Shown: positions 8,932-17,600 of the stretch, piece by piece
How positions within the stretch are numbered: position 1 is the stretch's first letter
Layout of the letters: every line of letters starts with the position of its first letter
Origin: Arthrobacter oryzae
GTDB taxonomy: Bacteria > Actinomycetota > Actinomycetes > Actinomycetales > Micrococcaceae
NCBI RefSeq assembly: GCF_030718995.1
Contig: NZ_CP132204.1
Span: 1,922,001 to 1,986,000 of the forward strand
Reading direction: 5' to 3'
Length of the DNA: 64,000 nucleotides
Made by a program: the position numbers and the translations under genes
The notes under the pieces: model-generated
Databases searched by the model: none
What the model was told of the DNA's origin: nothing
What the model saw: the letters and a program-made list of their open reading frames with translations, nothing else

Positions 8932-9441
8932 GTGACTGAGACCTTCCGTATCCGCCCCGCCCGCACCAGCGACGTAGCTGCCATCAAGCGCCTGGTGGCG
9001 CCGCTCGCGGACAAGAGGATCCTGATGGCCAAGGAAACTGTGGCGTACTACGAAAGCCTGCAGGAGTTCAGGATCGCGGAGTCGGCCGACGGCGAGGTGA
9101 TCGGCTGCGGCGCCCTGCACGTCATGTGGGAGGACCTGGCGGAAGTACGCACCCTCGCGGCCTCCGACGCGTGGCGTGGTAAGGGTGTGGGCCACGTGCT
9201 GGTGGAAAGCCTCCTTGAAGAGGCCAAGGCACTGGGTGTCTCGCGTGTGTTCTGCCTGACCTTCGAAGTGGATTTCTTCAAGAAGCACGGCTTCGACGTC
9301 ATGGCCGACCAGACAGCCGTGGACCCGGTGGTCTATTCCGAGTTGCTGCGCTCGCATGACGAAGGTGTGGCGGAATTCCTGGACCTCGCACGGGTCAAGC
9401 CGAACACCTTGGGCAACACCCGCATGATCAAGGCCCTCTAG
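8932..9441 (+). CDS. argA: GNAT amino-acid N-acetyltransferase (ArgA type)
   Basis: Transfers acetyl from acetyl-CoA to the alpha-amino group of glutamate/glutamine for arginine synthesis, if it follows the short stand-alone actinobacterial ArgA group (the Mycobacterium Rv2747 type, known). The 169-residue protein shows the GNAT core: strand IRPARTSDVAAIKRLV, GCGALHVMWEDLAEVRTLA, acetyl-CoA loop WRGKGVGHVLV (R-G-x-G-x-G), and the family-specific C-terminal block GVAEFLDLARVKPNTLGNTRM. The GTG at 8932 is preferred to the ATG at 8923 because of the -10 box. It is not near other arg genes here. Confidence 0.85.
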   Translation: MTETFRIRPARTSDVAAIKRLVAPLADKRILMAKETVAYYESLQEFRIAESADGEVIGCGALHVMWEDLAEVRTLAASDAWRGKGVGHVLVESLLEEAKALGVSRVFCLTFEVDFFKKHGFDVMADQTAVDPVVYSELLRSHDEGVAEFLDLARVKPNTLGNTRMIKAL

Positions 9442-9575
9442 GCAGCTTTCGCCACGCTTCCGCGCTCGCCGATTATGTCCTACTTTCTGAGGCTTCCCTT
9501 ATATCGAATCGATGTATAAAATTAAAGGGCTTGCCAGCTAAGACACGGATCCCGAAACCACCTCTAAGGACAGAA
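9442..9575. other. AT-rich intergenic segment before the small peptide gene
   Basis: The stretch 9497-9527 is strikingly AT-rich for this window and holds TATAAA at 9515-9520, which could act as a -10 element on the plus strand. No terminator after argA was recognised. Confidence 0.35.
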
Positions 9576-9740
9576 ATGCGCGAACTCGCCATTTTTCCGG
9601 ATTTTTCGGCGTTTCAGATGGATATGCCTGCGGTTCTTACCCGCAGCGATCCGCTCAGCCGGCCCTCCGAGGCGTCGGCATTCCACATAGGGGCCGCCGC
9701 GTGGCCGGACTTGGTCCCGGCCTCCTGGGGGAAACGCTGA
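9576..9740 (+). CDS. possible 54-residue peptide, function unknown
   Basis: The reading frame MRELAIFPDFSAF ... WPDLVPASWGKR starts at an ATG with CTAAGGA about eight bases upstream, is preceded by an AT-rich promoter-like segment and is followed after 29 bases by a hairpin with a T-rich tail. That combination of promoter, ribosome binding site and terminator suggests a real transcription unit. The peptide has no signal sequence, no membrane helix and no Cys. A longer in-frame reading from TTG at 9531 is less likely. It could instead be a non-coding transcript. Not recognised. Confidence 0.4.
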   Translation: MRELAIFPDFSAFQMDMPAVLTRSDPLSRPSEASAFHIGAAAWPDLVPASWGKR

Positions 9741-9769
9741 GCCCGACCCGGGGACACAAGCTTGGAGAG

Positions 9770-9805
9770 CGAAAGGGACAGTCAATTGGGGGCTGTCCCT
9801 TTTCG
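9770..9805 (+). terminator. hairpin terminator after the small peptide frame
   Basis: CGAAAGGGACAG pairs with CTGTCCCTTTTCG (one extra T) around an 11-base loop, followed by TTTGCCCTTTTTT. Confidence 0.75.
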
Positions 9806-9930
9806 TTTGCCCTTTTTTGCCCGGCGTTGCCGGGGGCACTAGCCCCTCGACTTGATACGGCGCTACCGTTGCCCGGGCCGCGGTAGTAGGGTCAAGACAA
9901 AGCCGCCAGGACACTCCAGGGAGCCCTCCA

Positions 9931-10932
9931 ATGAAGAAGCTGATCAATGATCCCCGCGCTGTAGTGGACGAGTCCGTGGAAGGCTTCGGCCTGGCCCATG
10001 CGGACCTCGTGAACATCAGTGCCGAGCCCAAATTCATTACCCGCAAAGATGCCCCGGTGGCGGGGAAGGTGGGCCTTGTCAGCGGCGGCGGGAGCGGCCA
10101 CGAACCGCTCCACGGAGGATTCGTCGGACTGGGCATGCTCGACGCCGCCGTACCCGGGGCCGTCTTCACCTCACCCACGCCCGACCAGATCATTCCGGCG
10201 ACCCTCGCGGTGAACTCCGGCGCCGGAGTCGTGCATATCGTCAAGAACTACACCGGCGACGTCCTGAATTTCGAAACGGCCGCCGAAATGGCGGAAGCCG
10301 AAGGCGTCCAGGTCCGCACCGTCCTGGTCAACGACGACGTCGCTGTGGAGGACTCGCTCTACACTGCCGGCCGGCGCGGCGTGGGCGGCACGGTCCTGGT
10401 GGAGAAGATCGCCGGCGCGGCCGCGGAACGCGGGGACGGCCTGGACGCGGTCGCCGCCATCGGAGACCGGGTGAACCAGAACGTCCGCAGCATGGGCGTC
10501 GCCTTGACTGCCTGCACCGTCCCGCACGCCGGGACGCCCAGTTTTGACCTGGAGGAGAACGAAATCGAAATCGGCATCGGCATCCACGGTGAGCCCGGGC
10601 GGCACCGGATCCCCATGGAAAACGCCGACGGCATCACCGACCGCCTTCTGGAGCCCATCCTGTCCGACCTCGGCATTGCCTCCGGCGACAAGGTGCTCCT
10701 GTTCGTGAACGGCATGGGCGGGACGCCCCAAAGCGAGCTCTACATCGTGTACCGCCGCGCCGCCCAGGTGCTCGCGGAGAAGGGTGTCACGGTGGAGCGC
10801 TCCCTGGTGGGCAACTACATCACGTCCCTGGAGATGCAAGGCTGCTCCATCACGGTGCTGCGGCTCGACGACGAACTCACCGGCCTTTGGGATGCCCCGG
10901 TCCACACTGCCGCGCTGCGATGGGGCATCTGA
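9931..10932 (+). CDS. dhaK: dihydroxyacetone kinase subunit DhaK
   Basis: PEP-dependent dihydroxyacetone kinase, substrate-binding subunit. It holds DHA covalently as a hemiaminal on a His and presents it to DhaL. The 333 residues match DhaK length. Visible: KKLINDP start typical of the family, GGGSGHEP (His at 57), and [12 protein letters not shown] with the candidate DHA-linking His at about 219. The ATG follows an AGGGAG-containing leader; TAGGGT near 9887-9892 may be the -10. First gene of dhaKLM; the next start is two bases after its stop. No glycerol dehydrogenase gene is adjacent. Confidence 0.97.
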   Translation: MKKLINDPRAVVDESVEGFGLAHADLVNISAEPKFITRKDAPVAGKVGLVSGGGSGHEPLHGGFVGLGMLDAAVPGAVFTSPTPDQIIPATLAVNSGAGVVHIVKNYTGDVLNFETAAEMAEAEGVQVRTVLVNDDVAVEDSLYTAGRRGVGGTVLVEKIAGAAAERGDGLDAVAAIGDRVNQNVRSMGVALTACTVPHAGTPSFDLEENEIEIGIGIHGEPGRHRIPMENADGITDRLLEPILSDLGIASGDKVLLFVNGMGGTPQSELYIVYRRAAQVLAEKGVTVERSLVGNYITSLEMQGCSITVLRLDDELTGLWDAPVHTAALRWGI

Positions 10933-10934
10933 CC

Positions 10935-11567
10935 ATGGGGCTGGACGTTGACTGGGCCGTTCGCTGGCTGACCCTTTCCGCGCAGGCCATGGCGGACCAC
11001 CGGGTGGAACTGATTGAACTGGACCGTGCCATCGGGGATTCGGACCACGGAGAAAACATGGACCGCGGCTTCAAGGCCGTGATGGAAAAGCTCGCCGAGG
11101 CTCCCCCTGCCACGCCGGGAGCGGCCCTGAAGCTCACCGCCATGGCGTTGATGTCCAAGGTGGGAGGTGCCGCCGGCCCCCTCTACGGCACGGCGTTCCT
11201 GCGTGCTTCCACCTCACTGGGCGATACAACGGACATCGATCCTGCCGCGCTGGCCGCTGCCATCCAGGCCGCCCGCGACGGCGTGGTGGCCCGGGGCAAG
11301 GCCGAATCCGGCGATAAAACCATGGTGGACGCCTGGACGCCCGCCGTCGATGCCGCCGCGGCGCAGGCCGCCGAAGGCGACGGGAACGTCGTCAAAGTCC
11401 TCCTCGCGGCAGCGGAGGCCGCCGAGGCCGGTGCCGTCGCCACTGATCCGCTGATCGCCCGCAAGGGGCGCGCCAGCTACCTGGGGGAGCGCAGCGCCGG
11501 CCACCGCGACCCCGGTGCCGTCTCCACCGCCCTCATCCTGCGGGCCGCGGCCGGGGCAGCTGAATGA
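10935..11567 (+). CDS. dhaL: dihydroxyacetone kinase subunit DhaL
   Basis: ADP-binding subunit that accepts phosphate from DhaM and passes it to dihydroxyacetone on DhaK. About 210 residues, the family length. The Mg-ADP site is visible as ELDRAIGDSDHGENMDRGF (Asp cluster and GDxDHG), followed by GGAAGPLYGTAFLRA and the GDKTMVDAW motif. The ATG at 10935 is two bases after the dhaK stop; a longer in-frame reading from 10887 lies inside dhaK and is rejected. The last four bases overlap dhaM (ATGA), so the three subunits should be made together. Confidence 0.96.
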   Translation: MGLDVDWAVRWLTLSAQAMADHRVELIELDRAIGDSDHGENMDRGFKAVMEKLAEAPPATPGAALKLTAMALMSKVGGAAGPLYGTAFLRASTSLGDTTDIDPAALAAAIQAARDGVVARGKAESGDKTMVDAWTPAVDAAAAQAAEGDGNVVKVLLAAAEAAEAGAVATDPLIARKGRASYLGERSAGHRDPGAVSTALILRAAAGAAE

Positions 11568-12238
11568 CGGTCCGCCTCGTCGTGGTGTCCCATAGCGAAA
11601 AAATCGCCGACGGCGCCGTGGAGCTGGCCGCCCAAATGGCACCCGACGTCGTGATCCTCCCGGCGGGCGGTACCGATGACGGCCGGATCGGGACCAGCCT
11701 CGAAAAGGTCATGGCGGCCCTGGAACAGGCGGCCGGCGGCGACGGCGTGGTGGTGCTGACGGACCTCGGCTCCGCCGTGATGACGGCCGAATCGGCTGTT
11801 GAATTCCTGCCGGATCCGGACACGGTCCTCTTGGCCGATGCGCCCCTGGTCGAGGGTCTGGTGGCGGCAGCTGTTGCGGCGCAGTCGGGGGCGGACGCAA
11901 CGAGGGTGAAGCAGGCGGCCGAAGCGGTCCGCCGTGCTCCGGCGCCGGAGGTGCCGGCGGAAGCGGAGATGTCCGGGCCGCCCCAGGCCGCGGGTGATTT
12001 TGCGCTGGTCAACCAAGCGGGCATGCACGCCCGTCCCGCCGCGAAGATTGCCGGGGGACTGGCGGGCATGGACGCGGACGTGACAGTCAACGGGGTGGAC
12101 GGGGCGTCCATGACGGGCCTGATGACCTTGGGTGCGGGCAAGGGGTCAGTCCTCCATGTGGAGGCCTGGGGGCCGGACGCCAGCAAGGCTGTGAAGTACG
12201 TCGGCGGCCTGGTGGAAGCTGGGTTCGGCGAGCCCTAG
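11564..12238 (+). CDS. dhaM: PTS-dependent dihydroxyacetone kinase phosphotransferase DhaM (EIIA-HPr)
   Basis: Relays phosphate from the PTS to DhaL. The N-terminal EIIA-mannose-like domain (about 1-130) begins VRLVVVSHSEKIADG with the phosphorylatable His at 10. A Pro/Ala/Glu-rich linker (about 125-148) joins an HPr-like domain with NQAGMHARPAAKI and active His near 155. Unlike the E. coli protein there is no truncated EI domain; the two-domain form is known in other bacteria. The ATG overlaps the dhaL stop by four bases. The gene ends convergently against the next one with a four-base overlap. Confidence 0.94.
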   Translation: MTVRLVVVSHSEKIADGAVELAAQMAPDVVILPAGGTDDGRIGTSLEKVMAALEQAAGGDGVVVLTDLGSAVMTAESAVEFLPDPDTVLLADAPLVEGLVAAAVAAQSGADATRVKQAAEAVRRAPAPEVPAEAEMSGPPQAAGDFALVNQAGMHARPAAKIAGGLAGMDADVTVNGVDGASMTGLMTLGAGKGSVLHVEAWGPDASKAVKYVGGLVEAGFGEP

Positions 12239-12732
12239 CTGGCCGGCCTGAGCCCGTCTTCATCCAGCAGGACGCCGGCTGTGATGAACTGTCCGCACTG
12301 CTCGCCATAGGGGTACTCCGCCCGTGGCAGGAAAGTCAGCGTGCGCTCCGGCAGCGGAGTCCCCGCCGTGGAGGTGCCCGTGGCCGTGGCATCAATGCGG
12401 GATTCGGTCAGGACATCCATCATCAGCATACCCGTGAGGGTGCCGTCAGGCGAGGACGTTGCGGAACATACGCCGTCGGGGCCAGCGGAGGGTTCGCAAC
12501 CCAGGTCCACTGCGGTGCTGCCGGGCATCAGGTCGAGGTCGGCTTCCCGGCACGTGCCGTCCTGGCAGGCCTTCAGGTGGATGGCCTTGACGTGTGGCGC
12601 GTAGCTGGCCGCCACGGTCAGGGCCACCACGGGTGCCTGCGCGATGGCCGGGCAAGGCACTGCCTCGGGCAGGCACGCGGAGGGGAGGATCGACGTCGTG
12701 ACCGCTGCCAGAAGCACTCCCAAGCTGCGCAT
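12235..12732 (-). CDS. secreted or lipoprotein-like hypothetical protein
   Basis: The 165-residue product begins with a short signal peptide (RSLGVLLAAVTTSILPSAC). Cys20 could be lipidated, but the preceding PSA is a poor lipobox. The mature part holds paired cysteines (KACQDGTC, LGCEPSAGPDGVC, GEQC) that may form disulfides outside the cell. No family recognised. It overlaps dhaM by four bases at its 3' end (shared CTAG) and is transcribed in the opposite direction; its start lies 78 bases beyond the mutY stop, so it could be read in the same direction after mutY. Confidence 0.7.
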   Translation of the reverse strand: MRSLGVLLAAVTTSILPSACLPEAVPCPAIAQAPVVALTVAASYAPHVKAIHLKACQDGTCREADLDLMPGSTAVDLGCEPSAGPDGVCSATSSPDGTLTGMLMMDVLTESRIDATATGTSTAGTPLPERTLTFLPRAEYPYGEQCGQFITAGVLLDEDGLRPAS

Positions 12733-12809
12733 GCTTCAGCGTAGATCCGCCGGTGCCGGCCACACCAGCACAGGGTGATTCCAGTTCCGGAACGAATGCG
12801 TAACGAACC

Positions 12810-13748
12810 TCAGGCGGGGAGCCGCAGGCCGGCAGGGTGCAGCTCGGCGAGGCCGTCGCTGACCAGCCCCGCCAAGGCCCGTTCCAGCTGTTCCGGGGCG
12901 GAATTCAGCCGGTGCAGCGCGGCAAGCGGGACGCCGATGCCGCTGGCTTCGAAGCCCAGGTCCGCAGCGGGCTGGTGGAACATCTCCGGCGCCACCGGCG
13001 CGTCCGCCAGGCGGAGGACGGCCATCACGGCGCCGCGGACCTGCCGGTCGGTGCCGTGCCAGGACTGCCCTTTCGGGGTGTACGACGGCGGCGGCTCGCC
13101 AGCCGCCAGCCACGCACAGGCGCCGCGCACCGGGCAGTCACCGCACTTCGGTGCCCTTGCCGTGCAGACCAGGGCTCCCAGCTCCATCACCGCCGCGTTC
13201 CAGCGGACCGAAAGCCCGACGTCGGCCGGCAGAAGTTCGGCGGCCAGCCGCATTTCCGCCGCCGTGAGCGATTGCGCCGGCAGGGCCGCACCCGAAAAGA
13301 GCCGCGCGTGGACGCGGCGGATGTTGGTGTCCACAACGGTCTCTCGGCGGCCGAAGGCGAACGCCGCTACCGCTGCGGCCGTGTAGCTGCCCACTCCGGG
13401 AAGCTCCAGCAGGGCGTCGTACGTTCCCGGCACCTCGCCGTCGTGCTTCTCGACGACGGCGGCGGCTGCCGCGTGCAGGCGCAGTGCCCGCCGCGGATAG
13501 CCGAGCCTGCCCCAGTGCCGGACTGCCTCGCCGGACGCTTCGGCGGCGAGGTGCGCGGGCGTGGGCCAGCGGCGGAGCCAGTCCTCCCACACGGGCAGGA
13601 CACGGACCACGGGTGTCTGTTGCAGCATGATTTCGCTGACCAGGACACCCCAAGGCGTGCAGTCAGGGTCGCGCCAGGGCAGCTCCCTTGCGGTGTCAGC
13701 GAACCAGCGGTCAAGGGCTTCGTGGAGCGGTGCGAGCGGCGGCAGCAC
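12810..13748 (-). CDS. mutY: A/G-specific adenine DNA glycosylase
   Basis: Base-excision repair enzyme that removes adenine opposite 8-oxoguanine. Visible: WRDPDCTPWGVLVSEIMLQQTPV (catalytic Glu in SEIMLQQT), helix-hairpin-helix LPGVGSYTAAAVAAF, the catalytic Asp in VVDTNIRRV, and the [4Fe-4S] ligands C-x6-C-x2-C-x5-C in CTARAPKCGDCPVRGAC. The C-terminal NUDIX-like domain is short. The start is uncertain: the open frame extends to 13895 but would cross the divergent promoter. I give the GTG at 13748 (about 312 residues); a start a little upstream, near 13800, is possible. Confidence 0.9.
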   Translation of the reverse strand: MLPPLAPLHEALDRWFADTARELPWRDPDCTPWGVLVSEIMLQQTPVVRVLPVWEDWLRRWPTPAHLAAEASGEAVRHWGRLGYPRRALRLHAAAAAVVEKHDGEVPGTYDALLELPGVGSYTAAAVAAFAFGRRETVVDTNIRRVHARLFSGAALPAQSLTAAEMRLAAELLPADVGLSVRWNAAVMELGALVCTARAPKCGDCPVRGACAWLAAGEPPPSYTPKGQSWHGTDRQVRGAVMAVLRLADAPVAPEMFHQPAADLGFEASGIGVPLAALHRLNSAPEQLERALAGLVSDGLAELHPAGLRLPA

Positions 13749-13871
13749 GGGGCGACTCGCCGGGGGCGTGGCAGTGGGTGCGGCTAAGGCGTCGATGCAA
13801 ATACTGTAGTGGATACTGGCCAGGGGTCCGCCTTCCCGGCGTGGTGGTGCGCCAATGTGCCCGGCGTTCTC

Positions 13872-13883
13872 TAGCCTAGAAGG
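13872..13883 (+). promoter_or_regulatory. -10 element abutting the 13884 start
   Basis: TAGCCT at 13872-13877, then six bases (AGAAGG) and ATG at 13884. The same six bases could serve as a short Shine-Dalgarno if transcription starts further upstream. Confidence 0.5.
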
Positions 13884-14564
13884 ATGGTCAGGCAAGGCAC
13901 TTCAGGAAAGAACGGTTCGAAACCGAAGGGCACCCCCGGCCGGAAGGCGGGGCGGCCTCCGCTGAAGGCTGTCTACCGCCGTCGCAGGCTGTTCGTTGGC
14001 CTGGTTCTGCTCCTGGTTGCCTCGGTGGCGCTGGGAGGTTTTGCTGCCGTGTCCGGCGCCATGCGTTCCTCCGAGCAGGCCTCCTCCACGGAGCGGAACG
14101 GTTCGGAAGCGCAGTCCGCCAAGCCCGACGCCGAGCCGTCCGCGTCTGCCACGCCCAGCACCCCGGCGACGCCAACGTGCGACCAGGGCCTGGTCACTGT
14201 CTCCGCGTCCACGGACAAGGCTGCCTACGCGGCGGGCGAGACCCCGCTGCTCAGCCTGAAGGTCACGAACGGCGGAAAAGTGGCGTGCGAGGTGAACCTG
14301 GGCACGTCGCAGATGGAGTACACGGTGACCAGCGGCTCCGACCGGATCTTCTCCTCGGTTGACTGCCAGGCGGAGAGCAGTGACCTGGTGAAGACCATTG
14401 CTCCGGGCCAGAGCGAGACTGCCAACTTCCCGTGGCAGCGCAACCGCAGCGTGCCCGGCTGCGGCGCGGTGTCCGCGAAGCCCGGCGCAGGCGGAGCGTA
14501 TTACATGTTCGTGGCGAGGCTCGGAACGAAGTCCAGCACCAAGGCCGTTTTCCAGCTTCTCTGA
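13884..14564 (+). CDS. membrane-anchored extracytoplasmic protein, unknown function
   Basis: A 226-residue protein with a very basic cytoplasmic N terminus (GRKAGRPPLKAVYRRRR), one transmembrane helix (about 35-57, LFVGLVLLLVASVALGGFAA), a Ser/Ala/Pro/Thr-rich linker, and a C-terminal domain from about 95 that reads like an Ig-like beta sandwich (VTVSASTDKAAYAAGETPLL ... VTNGGKVACEVNLG). Three cysteines in the domain may form disulfides. The fold loosely recalls BsuPI/DUF4232-type domains, which I cannot confirm. Lies between divergent mutY and convergent disA. Confidence 0.65.
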   Translation: MVRQGTSGKNGSKPKGTPGRKAGRPPLKAVYRRRRLFVGLVLLLVASVALGGFAAVSGAMRSSEQASSTERNGSEAQSAKPDAEPSASATPSTPATPTCDQGLVTVSASTDKAAYAAGETPLLSLKVTNGGKVACEVNLGTSQMEYTVTSGSDRIFSSVDCQAESSDLVKTIAPGQSETANFPWQRNRSVPGCGAVSAKPGAGGAYYMFVARLGTKSSTKAVFQLL

Positions 14565-14572
14565 GAAGGCGT

Positions 14573-15649
14573 TTAGAGGAACCGGTCCAGCAGGCTTGCC
14601 TCGGCCATGCGGCTCAGTCCCTCGCGGACCGTGCGGGCCCGCTGGTCGCCGATGCCATCCACGGTCATGAGGTCGTCGATGGTGGCCGCCATCAGGTACT
14701 GGAGGCCGCCGAAGTGGTCAACGAGCCTGTCCGCAACGGCCTTGGGCACGGCCTTCAGGCCGGACAGGAGACGGTACCCGCGTGGCTGCACCACGGCGTC
14801 GAGCGTGTCCACGCCGCCCGCGAAGCCGATGATTCCGGCGATCCTGCTGAGGTCGATCAGCTCGGTGGGGCCCAGATTGAGCAGGGCGTTGACGGCGCCG
14901 TCGATGTCCTCCGGGGACGCGTTCGGACCGGCGTAATCGCGGATGATCACGTCGCTGCCGGGTCCGCGGCCCACCGTGAGCTCGTCCAGTTGCAGGGAGA
15001 GCAGGCGTCCGTCCTCTCCCAGTTCGAGTACGTACTGGGAGATCTCCTCGGAGATCCGGCGCACCATCTCCTGGCGTTGAAGGGTCACGGCGACGTCGCG
15101 GACGGTCACCATGGCTTCGATTTCCAGGGCGGAGAGGGAACTGGTGACCTGGTCCAGGCGGGACCTGTACCGTTCCAGGGTGGCAAGCGCCTGGTTGGCG
15201 CGGGCAAGGACCTTTTCCGAGCCTTCCAGGACGTGCCGCAGCCCGTTCACGTACAGCGCGATGATCTGCATGGACTGGCTGACCGAAATCACGGGAACAC
15301 CGGTCTGGATGGCGACGCGTTCCGCCGTGCGGTGCCTGGTACCGGATTCCTGCGTTTCGATGCTCGAGTCCGGAACCAGCTGCACGGCGGCCCGGAGGAT
15401 GTTGCCGGCGTCCTTGTCGCAGATGATGGCACCGTCCATTTTGGCCAGCTCGCGAAGGCGGGTGGGGGAGAAGTCGATCCCGATATCGAACCCGCCGGAG
15501 CAGATGGACTCGATGGTGCGGTCCGAGCCGAGGACGATCAGCGCGCCGGTGCGTCCGCGGAGGATGCGTTCCAGGCCGTCGCGCAGAGCGGTGCCTGGAG
15601 CCACTCTGCCCAGAGTCGCCTTAAGCGAATCTTCAGGGCTCCGAGCCAT
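14573..15649 (-). CDS. disA: DNA integrity scanning protein DisA, diadenylate cyclase
   Basis: Makes c-di-AMP from two ATP and scans DNA for branched structures. About 358 residues. The N-terminal DAC domain shows the catalytic DGA at 72-74 (KMDGAIICDKD) and the GTRHR motif at 103-107; a helical linker and C-terminal HhH domain (MTVDGIGDQRARTVREGL) follow. ATG at 15649 is chosen because GAAGGG lies seven bases before it; the alternative ATG at 15664 overlaps that site. radA, its frequent genomic companion, lies separately at 34-35 kb in this genome. Confidence 0.97.
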   Translation of the reverse strand: MARSPEDSLKATLGRVAPGTALRDGLERILRGRTGALIVLGSDRTIESICSGGFDIGIDFSPTRLRELAKMDGAIICDKDAGNILRAAVQLVPDSSIETQESGTRHRTAERVAIQTGVPVISVSQSMQIIALYVNGLRHVLEGSEKVLARANQALATLERYRSRLDQVTSSLSALEIEAMVTVRDVAVTLQRQEMVRRISEEISQYVLELGEDGRLLSLQLDELTVGRGPGSDVIIRDYAGPNASPEDIDGAVNALLNLGPTELIDLSRIAGIIGFAGGVDTLDAVVQPRGYRLLSGLKAVPKAVADRLVDHFGGLQYLMAATIDDLMTVDGIGDQRARTVREGLSRMAEASLLDRFL

Positions 15650-15986
15650 AGGTTGTCCCTTCAAAGGTGCAAGCCGGTGCCTGCGGGTATGCCGGTTTTA
15701 CGATGCCGCCGGCAGGATCAAAAGTACTCATTTTCCCACTGGCTCCATACTAGGGGCAAAGAACCGCATTAACCGCACGGACAAGCCTCAAAGTGGCCCG
15801 TCTGGCGCTCACGAACGGTGGTCCGGAAAGGCGGTGGACGACGACGGCGGGAAACGGCACTTGGGCTTCCCACCGGCTGCCCCTGCCGCCCTGCGATAAA
15901 CTGGAAACCTTGGCTGCACAGTTCACGTGTGACGGCCCCCACGTTCAAATCCCCACCAGACCCTAAGTCGCAGCGAAAGTAGCACC
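15650..15986. other. divergent disA/prfC intergenic region
   Basis: About 340 bases without a convincing gene. The disA ribosome binding site is at its left edge. TAAACT at 15897-15902 could be a -10 for prfC, about 85 bases upstream of its start. The overlapping frames extending from 14432 and 15111 read backward through disA and are shadows. Confidence 0.4.
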
Positions 15987-17600
15987 GTGTCCCAAGAAGT
16001 CCTCAGCCCCGCCCGAGTCCACGAGATTCACAAGCAGGCGGCCCGGCGTCGGACCTTCGCGGTCATTTCCCACCCTGACGCCGGCAAATCGACGCTTACC
16101 GAAGCCCTGGCCCTGCACGCCAAGGTGATCGGCACTGCCGGCGCCTCCAGCGGCAAGGCCAACCGTAAGGAAACGGTCTCGGACTGGATGCAGATGGAGA
16201 AGGACCGCGGCATCTCCATCAGCTCCGCTGCCCTGCAGTTCGCCTACCGGGACACCGTGATCAACCTCCTGGACACCCCCGGCCACGCGGACTTCTCCGA
16301 GGACACCTACCGCGTCCTGGCCGCCGTGGACTGCGCCGTGATGCTTGTTGATGCCGCCAAGGGCCTCGAGACGCAGACCATGAAGCTGTTCGAGGTCTGC
16401 AAGCAGCGCAACCTGCCCATCATCACCGTGATCAACAAGTGGGACCGTCCGGGCCTGGATGCCCTGGCACTCATGGACGAAATCACCGAGCGGACGGGAC
16501 TCCAGCCCATGCCGCTGACCTGGGCCGTGGGCATCTCCGGCGACTTCCGCGGCGTGTGGGACCTCCGTAACGACCGCTTCGCCCGGTTCCAGCGCAACAA
16601 CGCCGGTGCCAACATCGCGCTCACCGAGTACTTCACCCCGGAAGAGGCCGCAGCCAACCAAGGTGACGACTGGTCCAACGCCGTGGACGAAGCCGGGCTG
16701 GTCATCGAATCCAACCTCGAGTTCGACGTCGACGCCTTCCACGCCGGCAAAGCAACCCCCATCCTTTTCAGTTCGGCCGCCCTCAACTTCGGCGTCAAGG
16801 AAATCCTGGACGCCCTCGTGGACTTCGCCCCGCCGGCGGCGCCGCGTCCCGACGTTGACGGCGACCCCCGCCCGGTGGACGCCCCGTTCGCGGGCTTCGT
16901 CTTCAAGGTCCAGGCCGGCATGAACAAGGCCCACCGCGACCACGTTGCGTTCATCCGCGTGTGCTCCGGCGTCTTCGAGCGCGGCATGGTGGTCACGCAG
17001 ACGCGCACCGGGAAGTCGTTCGCCACCAAGTACGCGCAGCAGGTGTTCGGCCGTGAGCGCGAGGTCATTGACGAAGCGTTCCCCGGCGACGTCGTCGGAC
17101 TGGTGAACGCCTCGTCCCTCCGAGTGGGCGACAGCCTGTTCCTGGACGAACCCGTGGAGTTCCCCGCGATCCCGCTGTTCGCGCCGGAACACTTCCAGGT
17201 GGCACGTTCCAAGGACCCCAGCCGCTTCAAGCAGTTCCGCCGCGGCATCGAGCAGCTTGAACACGAGGGCGTCATCCAGGTGCTCCGCTCCGACATCCGC
17301 GGTGACCAGGCGCCGGTGCTCGCCGCCGTCGGTCCCATGCAGTTCGAAGTGGTGGAGGACCGCATGGCGCACGACTTCAGCGCACCCATGCGCCTGGAGC
17401 GCCTCCCGTACTCGATGGCAAGGATTTCGACGGCGGACGCCATGCCCGCGCTGGCCAACGTGCCGGGCGCCGAGGTGCTGCTGCGCTCCGATGGCGAATA
17501 CCTTGCCCTGTTCAACGATGTCTGGGCGCTGCGACGGATCGAGAAGAACCACCCGGACCTCACCCTGGTGCCGATCGGAACCCACAACCCTGCGAAGTAG
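15987..17600 (+). CDS. prfC: peptide chain release factor 3
   Basis: Translational GTPase that recycles RF1/RF2 after peptide release. The 537 residues match RF3. G1 is FAVISHPDAGKSTLTEAL, the switch region EKDRGISISSAALQF, G3 LLDTPGHADFSEDTYR and G4 TVINKWDRPG; domain II and the RF3-specific domain III (SRFKQFRRGIEQLEHEGVIQ) follow. Start GTG at 15987. The gene ends one base before the stop of the convergent PucR regulator gene. Nothing abnormal in length or motifs. Confidence 0.97.
   Translation: MSQEVLSPARVHEIHKQAARRRTFAVISHPDAGKSTLTEALALHAKVIGTAGASSGKANRKETVSDWMQMEKDRGISISSAALQFAYRDTVINLLDTPGHADFSEDTYRVLAAVDCAVMLVDAAKGLETQTMKLFEVCKQRNLPIITVINKWDRPGLDALALMDEITERTGLQPMPLTWAVGISGDFRGVWDLRNDRFARFQRNNAGANIALTEYFTPEEAAANQGDDWSNAVDEAGLVIESNLEFDVDAFHAGKATPILFSSAALNFGVKEILDALVDFAPPAAPRPDVDGDPRPVDAPFAGFVFKVQAGMNKAHRDHVAFIRVCSGVFERGMVVTQTRTGKSFATKYAQQVFGREREVIDEAFPGDVVGLVNASSLRVGDSLFLDEPVEFPAIPLFAPEHFQVARSKDPSRFKQFRRGIEQLEHEGVIQVLRSDIRGDQAPVLAAVGPMQFEVVEDRMAHDFSAPMRLERLPYSMARISTADAMPALANVPGAEVLLRSDGEYLALFNDVWALRRIEKNHPDLTLVPIGTHNPAK

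Noticed and set aside
13749..13895. Longer mutY reading starting at 13895
   Set aside because: It would cross the start and promoter of the divergent gene at 13884 and adds a non-conserved N terminus.
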